From Gammaproteobacteria bacterium (GTDB lineage: Bacteria; Pseudomonadota; Gammaproteobacteria; Pseudomonadales; Azotimanducaceae), in assembly GCA_026709225.1 (NCBI GenBank), contig JAPOTJ010000021.1:31233-95232 (forward strand): DNA of 64,000 nucleotides, in the 5' to 3' direction. Below the pieces are notes generated by a model. It was given only the letters and a program-made list of their open reading frames with translations, made no database searches and had not been told where the DNA came from. Within the stretch, counting starts at the first letter, position 1. The number at the start of each line of letters is the position of its first letter. Below are positions 57,413-64,000 of the stretch, one piece after another. Both the position numbers and the translations under genes were made by a program.

Positions 57413-58945
57413 CTACCGCTCCATAGCCCGCTTCAGCCACGGCGAGAGCAGAAGCACACCAACCCCCACTACAGCGCCAACATACAGCAGGAACTCGAAG
57501 GTATCGCCATAGATCGCAAGTGACTGCACAGCGTCAATTTCGGCGCCCGGCGATTCGCTCACGCTCGCGGTCTGGGCAATCAGCCCCGCAACCGTATGCG
57601 CAAACGCCGATGACAGGAACCAAATACCCATCATCGAGCCGACAATGCGCACTGGCGAGAGGCTCGTGACTGCTGACAGCCCGATGGGCGATAGGCACAG
57701 CTCGCCGGTCGTGTGCAGTAGATACGCCAGCGCAATCCACATGAAGGCCACCTGTCCGGCGGAGTCCGCTTGTGAACAGCCGATCACCAGCGCGCCGAAT
57801 CCAAGGCCCGCCTGCAACACGCCGAATCCGAACTTGGCGGGCAGGCTTGGCTCCCAGCCTCGGCGCGCGAGCCCGACCCACAGCATTGAGAACAGCGGCG
57901 CGAGCATGATGATGAATGCCGGGTTGAGTGATTGAAGCTGTGAGGCTTGCACGCCGCTCGGCAATAGAATGTTGCGCTCGGTGAAGAGATTGAGCGAACT
58001 GCCCGCTTGCTCGAAAAGTGCCCAGAACACCACCGACACCGCCGTCAAGAAGAGCAGCACAAGCAGGCGTCCGCGCTCGCGCACATCGCACTTGCTCCAT
58101 GCGTAGTAGATGACGCCAGCAGCGGCGATGCTCGCGGTCAAATACAGCGCGCCCGAGACCAAGCCAATCCGCTGCATCAGGAACCATGCAACGATGACGC
58201 CGCCAAGGCCGCCAAGATAGGTCAGCCACTCGCGGTTGAGGCCGAAGACGACCTTCTCGGCGAGATACTTCGGATTGGCGGGTTCGCCCGCGCCTTCAAG
58301 CCAAGGACGCCCCCAAATGAAGGTGACAAGGCCGATGAACATGCCGATGCCAGCGAGTCCAAATCCGTAGGCCCAGCCGTAGGTCTGACCGAGATAGCCG
58401 CAGAGCAGGCTCGCCGACACTGCGCCGAGATTGATGCCCATGTAGAAGATCGTGAAGCCGGCATCGCGGCGCGAGGTGTCTGTGTCTCGATCATAGAGCT
58501 GGCCGACGATGTTCGAGATCGACGACTTCAAGAAGCCGACACCCATGATGATAAACGCAAGCGAGAAGTAGAAGACCTGCAGCGCTGCTTCGTCTCGCAC
58601 AACTTCGCCATCGACAAGGCGCGCCGCCTCGCCTTCAAACGCCATGCCCGTGTGTCCGCAGACGAGCAGAATCGCGCCGAACACGACTGCTTTTCTGAAT
58701 CCAAGCAGGCGGTCCGCCAAATAGCCGCCGATCACCGGCATGAGATAGACCATGGAGCCGTAGGCGGCGTAGATGCCGGTCGAGACCGAATCGCCAAACA
58801 GCCAGTGCTCGGTGAGATAGAAGATCAGCAGGGCGCGCATGCCGTAGAAGCTGAATCGCTCCCACATCTCTGCGAAGAACAGCACAGCCAAGCCCCTTGG
58901 GTGACCCATCAGCGTGCTCGATGACGTGGCGACCATGCTTGTCAT
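57413..58945 (-). CDS. POT/PTR-family proton-dependent oligopeptide transporter
   Basis: This 510-residue membrane protein has 12 or more hydrophobic segments. The POT signature is at FFAEMWERFSFYGMRALLIF (ExxERFxYYG-type) and at YLMPVIGGYLADRLLGFRKA, with a later QRIGL and FEQAGSSLNLFTERNI. It imports di- and tripeptides with protons. The ATG at 58945 is preceded by AAGGA, which lies at the junction with the MITE-like element. Without that element, glnS would end about 12 bases before this start, so the gene was probably originally the next gene of a glnS operon. Confidence 0.92.
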   Translation of the reverse strand: MTSMVATSSSTLMGHPRGLAVLFFAEMWERFSFYGMRALLIFYLTEHWLFGDSVSTGIYAAYGSMVYLMPVIGGYLADRLLGFRKAVVFGAILLVCGHTGMAFEGEAARLVDGEVVRDEAALQVFYFSLAFIIMGVGFLKSSISNIVGQLYDRDTDTSRRDAGFTIFYMGINLGAVSASLLCGYLGQTYGWAYGFGLAGIGMFIGLVTFIWGRPWLEGAGEPANPKYLAEKVVFGLNREWLTYLGGLGGVIVAWFLMQRIGLVSGALYLTASIAAAGVIYYAWSKCDVRERGRLLVLLFLTAVSVVFWALFEQAGSSLNLFTERNILLPSGVQASQLQSLNPAFIIMLAPLFSMLWVGLARRGWEPSLPAKFGFGVLQAGLGFGALVIGCSQADSAGQVAFMWIALAYLLHTTGELCLSPIGLSAVTSLSPVRIVGSMMGIWFLSSAFAHTVAGLIAQTASVSESPGAEIDAVQSLAIYGDTFEFLLYVGAVVGVGVLLLSPWLKRAMER

Positions 58946-58957
58946 GCCTTTGTTTCC

Positions 58958-59287
58958 TTAAGGAAGGTCTGATTAAGTCTGCAAAGCTCAGAGGTCATGT
59001 CAGTGGGCACCTCCGTGTGCCCACCCCTGCGGGCGGCTGCGCAGTGCATTCTTGCTCCTGCAAGAATGTGGGGTGCGCTGGCAAGGAATGACGAAGAAGC
59101 GTGGCAGGCCCCACGTGATGAGGAATGACGCAGGCAGCGCGCCCCACATGACCTCCCGAAGGGCGCTTCGCGTGGTGGTAGAGACGATTTCGTTGATTTT
59201 TTCGGTCACGGTAGTGTAGACGAGTCGATTTCGATGTGCCAACAAGAGAAGCGCTGAGCGAAGTAGACTTGATCAGACCTTCCTTAA
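58958..59287. mobile_element. MITE-like element with TTAA-flanked inverted repeats
   Basis: A 330-bp block is bounded by TTAA on both sides (58958-58961 and 59284-59287). Inside lie 19-bp terminal inverted repeats: GGAAGGTCTGATTAAGTCT at the left, and its complement with one mismatch (GGAAGGTCTGATCAAGTCT read inward) at 59265-59283. A second inverted repeat, GAGGTCATGT/ACATGACCTC, lies at 58991-59000 and 59146-59155. There is no ORF large enough for a transposase. The structure fits a non-autonomous MITE inserted at TTAA with target duplication. The right TTAA contains the TAA stop of glnS. No other copy was noticed in this window by eye. Confidence 0.75.
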
Positions 59288-60900
59288 CGCGCCGTGAACG
59301 AATCTCGCAGTGTCACGGTGCGATGAAACTCACGTGCGCCAGGCTTCGCGCGCTTGAAATACCCGAGCCGTTCGAATTGGAATCCTGTGTCCGGTATGGC
59401 GAGCACGGCGCGCTCCGCATAGCCATTGTAGATTTGGCGCGAGTTTGGATTCATCGACGATTCGAAGTCTCGACCACTTGCGTCCGGCGCTGCGAGTAAT
59501 TCCTCAAGCAGCGCGACTTCGATGGGTTCACCGTCGTGCGCCGACACCCAATGCACGACGCCGCGCGCTTTCATGCCCGAATTGTCTGATCCGCTCTTTG
59601 TTTCGGGAAAGTAGGTGCAACGCAGTTCCTGGACCCGGCCCTGCTCATCCTTGATCACTTCATCGCAGCGAATAATGTAGGCGTAGCGAAGTCGGACCGT
59701 GCCGCCCGGCACGAGCCGCTTGTATTTGGGCGGCGGATTCTCGCTGAAGTCATCGCGCTCGATATAGACTTCCGCGCCGAAAGGCATCTCGCGTGCGCCA
59801 AGTTCAGGCTGCTGCGGATGCCAGTCGGCATGCAGGGTTTCGCCCGCGCCCTCGTAGTTGGTGATGACAACCTTGAGCGGATCGACCACGGCCATGGCGC
59901 GACGCAACGTTTTCTCCAATGCGCCGCGCACACAGAAGTTGAACATCTTGAGTTCGATGCGCTGTTCTTGGCGAGTCACGCCAACGCGCTCGCAGAGATC
60001 ACGGATGGCTTCGGCGGTCACGCCGCGCGCGCGCAGTCCGCGAATGGTCGGCATCCTCGGATCATCCCAGCCATCCGCATGGCCTTCATTCACAAGCCGC
60101 TGCAAGAAGCGTTTTGAAAGCAGGAAATACTCGATACTGAGGCGCGAAAACTCGATCTGACGCGGGCGATGCGCAAGCGAGACATTCGCGAGCAGCCAGT
60201 CGTACAAAGGCCGGTGATCGTCAAATTCCAGGGTGCACAGCGAATGGGTGACGCCATCCAAGGCGTCGGCATAGCCTTGCGCGAAGTCGTAGGTGGGATA
60301 GATGCACCAGTCTTCGCCGCGTCGTGGGTGAGGCGTGCGCTTGATGCGGTAGAGCACTGGGTCGCGCATATTGAGGTTTGGCGATGCCATGTCGATCTTG
60401 GCACGCAGCACGAGCGAACCCTCTTCGATTTCGCCTCGGCGCATGGCCGCAAACAGTTCCAGATTCTCTTCGCGGCTTCGATTGCGGTCAGGACTTGGCG
60501 TGCCGCGCGTCGTGAGCGTGCCGCGCATCTTGCGCATGGTTTCAAAATCGAGGGAGCAGACAAACGCCTTGCCATGCTCGATCAGCTCCACGCCGAAGTC
60601 GTACATCGCTTCGAAGTAGTCGGCGGCGTGGCTCACGCCGTCGGGTTCAAAGCCAAGCCAGTTGACATCCTCCTTGATGGCTTCAACAAACTCCACGGAC
60701 TCGCCGACCGGATCGGTATCGTCGTAGCGCAGCACGCAGCGCCCGCCAAACTCCTCCGCGATACCAAAGTTAAGGCAGATCGCCTTCGAGTGACCGATGT
60801 GCAGGTAGCCGTTCGGTTCGGGCGGAAAGCGCGTCACCACCTCGTCCAAGCGACCTCGCAGGTCTTCTCGAATGATTTTGCGAATGAAGTCGTCGGACAT
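59284..60900 (-). CDS. glnS: Glutaminyl-tRNA synthetase
   Basis: This 538-residue class I aminoacyl-tRNA synthetase has the HIGH-type motif FPPEPNGYLHIGHSKAICLN near residue 25, the KMSKS counterpart in YFLLSKRFLQRL, and a two-barrel C-terminal anticodon-binding domain. It charges tRNA-Gln with glutamine directly, as in gammaproteobacteria. Its stop TAA lies in the TTAA at the right edge of the MITE-like element, so the element was inserted exactly at the end of this gene. A 94-bp space to the divergent transglutaminase gene holds the promoter. Confidence 0.97.
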   Translation of the reverse strand: MSDDFIRKIIREDLRGRLDEVVTRFPPEPNGYLHIGHSKAICLNFGIAEEFGGRCVLRYDDTDPVGESVEFVEAIKEDVNWLGFEPDGVSHAADYFEAMYDFGVELIEHGKAFVCSLDFETMRKMRGTLTTRGTPSPDRNRSREENLELFAAMRRGEIEEGSLVLRAKIDMASPNLNMRDPVLYRIKRTPHPRRGEDWCIYPTYDFAQGYADALDGVTHSLCTLEFDDHRPLYDWLLANVSLAHRPRQIEFSRLSIEYFLLSKRFLQRLVNEGHADGWDDPRMPTIRGLRARGVTAEAIRDLCERVGVTRQEQRIELKMFNFCVRGALEKTLRRAMAVVDPLKVVITNYEGAGETLHADWHPQQPELGAREMPFGAEVYIERDDFSENPPPKYKRLVPGGTVRLRYAYIIRCDEVIKDEQGRVQELRCTYFPETKSGSDNSGMKARGVVHWVSAHDGEPIEVALLEELLAAPDASGRDFESSMNPNSRQIYNGYAERAVLAIPDTGFQFERLGYFKRAKPGAREFHRTVTLRDSFTAR

Positions 60901-60994
60901 GTGCCGGGGTCAGTGGCTCAAGGCGAGAGCACGCCATTCTACCCGCTCACATTTGCTTTACACTCGCAGACGAGACTGAAAACGAGACCGATAC

Positions 60995-62242
60995 ATGCGC
61001 ACCACGCTGATCGCTTTGGTCGTAGTGCTGATGATCGGCCTCTGGTGGTGGCATGAAGATGTGCGCCATCTGCGTGCCACAATCAAGGCGATTGAAGGGG
61101 AGCATCAGCTCGACCTTGTGTCAAATGGCAGGGTTGAGGGCAGCTATGTTTCCGAGTTCAAACAGTTGCCAGACGGTGGTTTTCTCTCGCGGGTCGCTTT
61201 CAACATGGCCGAAAGCGGCGGCCTCAATATCACCAGCGATTCAAGTCTTGAGTTCTCCGGCTTCCCTTTCTATGCCTTGCGCGCCGCACGAGCGAAGCAA
61301 GGCGGCGATGAAGTCACGCTCCACGCCGCCGATCTGCCAACCTGGCGCCTCTCCCAACATCTCATCTTGCAGCGCGTTGCTGTTGAAGGCAGAGCGTTTC
61401 TTGAGCGACCGCGGCAGGACATTGAGATCTTAGACATTGGCGGTCACGGCAGAGCGCTATTCAAAGCACCGGTCTTCGACAGACAAGAAGCTGCCATCGC
61501 TCTCACTCAATTTGAAGTGGAGTGGCAAGGAGAAGGTGGTATGACAGTGCATCGGGAGGGCGGGTGGATCGACCTTGATCGCTCCGGTCGAATACAGCGA
61601 GCGCAGCTCACGCCCTACCATCAACTTCTTCCTGCTGGAAGTACGCATAATGAAGCACGCGATGCCCGCAGGTCAGTACCTGTGCTCGGCGCCAAGATCG
61701 AGCAGCCAGAGTTGGTTGCGCTCATCAATATCAGCATCGACACAAGCACGAGCGCATGGTCTGACTCGAATATGTACGCACCATTGCAGACGCTCGACGG
61801 CCAGCTGCTCACGCTTAGGCGTGGGCACCAAGACATCCCCGATCACATCAGCAACCTTGTAGCCTTGGTACATCACAGTCTGGTCTACGATGAAGCATTT
61901 AACAGCACAAGTATCAATGAGATTATGGCGAACCGCCGCGGCGACTGCACCGAATTCACCGATCTTTTCCACCATATGGCGCAAAAGTCGGACATTGAGG
62001 CTCGCAAAATCCTCGGACTCGCCTATCTCGACAACGACAAAGGCCGGCCGCCGGGGTTCTACGTGCATGCTTGGAATCAGGTGAAGGTCGATGGTCACTG
62101 GCTCGATGTGGACGCGACATGGAACCAAGCACCGGCCTCTGCACTACGGATACGTTTCCCGCAGGATACTGTGCAGCAGGTCATGCTCATGAGCCGCCTT
62201 CAGCGTGACGTGCTGCGCGTTGTCAGCGTGGACTATTTTTGA
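60995..62242 (+). CDS. Transglutaminase-like protein with N-terminal membrane anchor
   Basis: This 415-residue protein has an N-terminal hydrophobic helix (TTLIALVVVLMIGLWWW) that acts as an anchor or uncleaved signal. It also has a C-terminal transglutaminase core with the catalytic Cys in NRRGDCTEFTDLF, His in YVHAWNQVKV and Asp in DVDATWNQ. The middle 250 residues resemble DUF3857-like extended folds. It is likely periplasmic and acts in peptide or protein modification or proteolysis; no substrate is evident. It is divergent from glnS. Confidence 0.88.
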   Translation: MRTTLIALVVVLMIGLWWWHEDVRHLRATIKAIEGEHQLDLVSNGRVEGSYVSEFKQLPDGGFLSRVAFNMAESGGLNITSDSSLEFSGFPFYALRAARAKQGGDEVTLHAADLPTWRLSQHLILQRVAVEGRAFLERPRQDIEILDIGGHGRALFKAPVFDRQEAAIALTQFEVEWQGEGGMTVHREGGWIDLDRSGRIQRAQLTPYHQLLPAGSTHNEARDARRSVPVLGAKIEQPELVALINISIDTSTSAWSDSNMYAPLQTLDGQLLTLRRGHQDIPDHISNLVALVHHSLVYDEAFNSTSINEIMANRRGDCTEFTDLFHHMAQKSDIEARKILGLAYLDNDKGRPPGFYVHAWNQVKVDGHWLDVDATWNQAPASALRIRFPQDTVQQVMLMSRLQRDVLRVVSVDYF

Positions 62243-62364
62243 AGACGCATACGGTTCGCGTTCGCCCATGTCTGACGCTTCCAACGCGGGCTTTCGGGGT
62301 CGCTCACAGGCAGTGTCTGGAGCGAGGCAAGACGGCAGAGTAGCCCGCTGGCAGTGTCCTTCGG

Positions 62365-63705
62365 CTACTCGAACTCAAGTCTCTCACCGAGGCTTCGAGA
62401 GGCTAGTCCATTCCCGTCATAAGCAACTTCCCCATTGACCCAGGTGCTTTGCACCGACGATCGAAATGAGGTGCCAGCGAATGGTGTCCAGCCGCAGCGC
62501 GCATATACGGGCGCCTCGTCCATGTCTGTGTGAATCCGTGTCGAGACGCGCACCAAGTCCGCGAAGTAGCCTTCGCGCAAGAAACCGCGCTCGCGCACGC
62601 CAAAGCGAATGGCTGGCGCATGGCACATCTTCATCACGAGCTTCGGCAGATCAAGCCGGCCTGCGCTCACGAGTTCCATGCCAATCAGCAGGTTGTGCTG
62701 CGCGAGCGGCACGCCAGCGAGCGTTTCACCGTAGGTTCCCTGCTTCTCTTCCCAGGTATGTGGCGCATGGTCGGTGGCAATGATGTCGATGCGGTCTTCG
62801 GCGAGGGCATCGATGAGCGCCTCTTGATCCTCGGCACGCTTGATCGATGGATTGCACTTGATCAGCGAGCCCTTGGTCTCATACCAAGATTCGTTGAAGA
62901 AGAGATGATGGCCGCAGACTTCCGCCGTGATGTGCTTGTTCTCGATTGGGCCGGGCTCGAACAATTCAAGTTCGCATTTCGTCGTCAAGTGCAACACGTG
63001 TAGGCGCGAGCCATGCCGCTTGGCGAGCCCAACGGCAAGCGACGAGGACGCATAGCACGCTTCGGCGGAACGAATGCGCGCGTGTTCTGCAAAGGGAATG
63101 TCATCGCCATACTTCTCGTGCGCTTCGGCCTCGGCGGCCTGAATCATCGGTGTATCCTCGCAATGCGTGGTGATGATGAGCGGCGTGCCTGCGAAGATGC
63201 CTTCGAGCGTGACCGGGTCGTTCACGAGCATGTTGCCGGTCGAAGCGCCCATGAACACCTTGACGCCACAAACGAGCGAGTTATCTACGCGCTTGATGGT
63301 TTCGAGGTTGTCGTTGGTCGCACCAAAGTAGAAGGCGTAGTTGGCCATCGAGTCACGCTCGGCGATGGCGAGCTTATCGTGTACCGCATCGATAGTGATG
63401 GTTTGTGGCCTGGTGTTCGGCATCTCCATGTAGCTCGTGATGCCGCCAGCGACGGCCGCCCGCGATTCAGTGGCGATGCAGCCCTTGTGCGTAAGCCCCG
63501 GCTCGCGGAAATGCACCTGATCGTCAATAACGCCAGGCAGCAGAAGGTCGCCCGCAAAGTCCACTTCCTTGGCGGTGCTTGGTACGGCAAACCCGGAGCC
63601 GATGGCGGCAATACGCGCGCCTTCAACAAGCAGGTCGCCTTCGGTGAGGCGGCCATCATTGACAATACGGGCGTTTTTGATGCAAAAGGAAGGCATGGCG
63701 TGCAT
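62365..63705 (-). CDS. pyrC: Dihydroorotase-type cyclic amidohydrolase
   Basis: This 446-residue amidohydrolase of the dihydroorotase/allantoinase group has DQVHFREPGLTHKGCIATES near residue 60, TTHCEDTPMI, HVLHLTTKCELEL, CGHHLFFNESWYE, IIATDHAPHTWEEKQGTYGE and a closing GEVAYDGN. The first metal motif reads DQVHF rather than DxHxH, with Gln at the first His position, as in a known subset of these enzymes. The later His and Asp metal residues are kept. An alternative start is the ATG at 63696. It would convert carbamoyl-aspartate to dihydroorotate, though allantoinase or hydantoinase activity cannot be excluded. Confidence 0.85.
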   Translation of the reverse strand: MHAMPSFCIKNARIVNDGRLTEGDLLVEGARIAAIGSGFAVPSTAKEVDFAGDLLLPGVIDDQVHFREPGLTHKGCIATESRAAVAGGITSYMEMPNTRPQTITIDAVHDKLAIAERDSMANYAFYFGATNDNLETIKRVDNSLVCGVKVFMGASTGNMLVNDPVTLEGIFAGTPLIITTHCEDTPMIQAAEAEAHEKYGDDIPFAEHARIRSAEACYASSSLAVGLAKRHGSRLHVLHLTTKCELELFEPGPIENKHITAEVCGHHLFFNESWYETKGSLIKCNPSIKRAEDQEALIDALAEDRIDIIATDHAPHTWEEKQGTYGETLAGVPLAQHNLLIGMELVSAGRLDLPKLVMKMCHAPAIRFGVRERGFLREGYFADLVRVSTRIHTDMDEAPVYARCGWTPFAGTSFRSSVQSTWVNGEVAYDGNGLASRSLGERLEFE

Positions 63706-64000
63706 AGATTCAAAGACGAGGGTTGAGGATAGCCGAAAAGGGTAGTCAGCGGAGCGACTTGCTCAGTTCGATCAGGTTCTCGGGCATCGTTCGTTGCACT
63801 GACTATGTGTGGGCTCAAAAAATATCGGAAAGTTCTCCGGCAATACCCTCCCTTGGCATTGTTAGCCTCACGTAGTCCTCGGTGGCTTCGAATTCAGGAG
63901 CGACACCGTTTGCTTGCCGCAAGAGAGGAATAATTTGGGGATTACATACTTGACTCCACCTCAACCAAGCCCCCTCAAATCAAGTAAAATAGAGGGCATG
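63706..64000. other. Terminal 295 bp with no gene
   Basis: After the dihydroorotase start no frame on either strand looks like a real gene up to the window end. The last bases (AAATAGAGGGCATG at 63987-64000) give an AT-rich stretch and an ATG with AGAGGG very close to it, so a gene could start at the edge. The minus-strand frame at 63285-63818 is antisense to the dihydroorotase and compositionally a shadow. Confidence 0.4.

Noticed and set aside
58007..58924. 305-codon plus-strand frame over the peptide transporter
   Set aside because: Antisense shadow; the transporter has clear POT motifs.

Overview
The window looks like a chromosomal segment of a moderately GC-rich gammaproteobacterium. 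The best clue is the housekeeping block, where smc, zipA, ligA and dinG lie in that order on the minus strand; zipA is a gammaproteobacterial division gene and smc-zipA-ligA is a familiar order there. Genes are tightly packed, often with ATGA overlaps. The species cannot be named from sequence alone.

Layout. (1) 1-7695 is a defence-island edge: the 3' end of a helicase-like gene, a small ORF, a DUF1828/DUF1829 protein, an AAA ATPase coupled to a DUF4276 (TOPRIM-like) protein, type I restriction subunit HsdR, and a HAD hydrolase facing the other way. (2) 7735-43676 is a large steroid (or similar polycyclic terpenoid) degradation region. It opens with a TonB-dependent receptor carrying an in-frame amber codon, an Old Yellow Enzyme and an SDR. 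Several SDRs, acyl-CoA dehydrogenases, a KshA-like Rieske oxygenase, acyl-CoA ligases and a ferredoxin follow. Two overlapping Lrp/AsnC regulators sit next to a FadD3-like operon. The region ends in a 16-gene plus-strand operon (29371-43676) that joins ring A/B cleavage genes (HsaA, D, E, G, F, C-like) to ring C/D genes (IpdA, IpdB, IpdC, EchA20, IpdF-like, paired acyl-CoA dehydrogenases). Decayed toxin-antitoxin modules lie between the operons. (3) 43702-47625 holds a lone Phd-type antitoxin, a small ORF and a large DEAD/DEAH helicase that appears lower in GC, plus a 460-bp gene-free stretch. (4) 47626-63705 is core genome: dinG, ligA, zipA, smc, an initiator tRNA, a nitroreductase, a POT peptide transporter, a MITE-like element, glnS, a transglutaminase-like protein and a dihydroorotase.

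How the genes may work together (inference from family knowledge): steroids enter through the receptor, and SDRs, the OYE and the Rieske oxygenase act on the nucleus. HsaA and HsaC hydroxylate and cleave ring A, HsaD hydrolyses the product, and HsaE-F-G turn the C6 fragment into pyruvate and propionyl-CoA. FadD3 activates the remaining HIP-type acid, and IpdF, IpdC, EchA20, IpdAB and the acyl-CoA dehydrogenases dismantle rings C and D. Ring 1-dehydrogenase, HsaB/KshB reductases and a thiolase are not in the window. A palindromic motif, ATTCGCGAAAT, lies upstream of two of the catabolic operons.

The most notable observations are the single-locus steroid operon, the MITE-like element sitting exactly on the glnS stop codon, the amber-interrupted receptor, a vapC broken by an apparent microhomology deletion, and the AAA/DUF4276 pair inside a restriction locus. 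All family calls come from reading the translated sequences; no searches were run.
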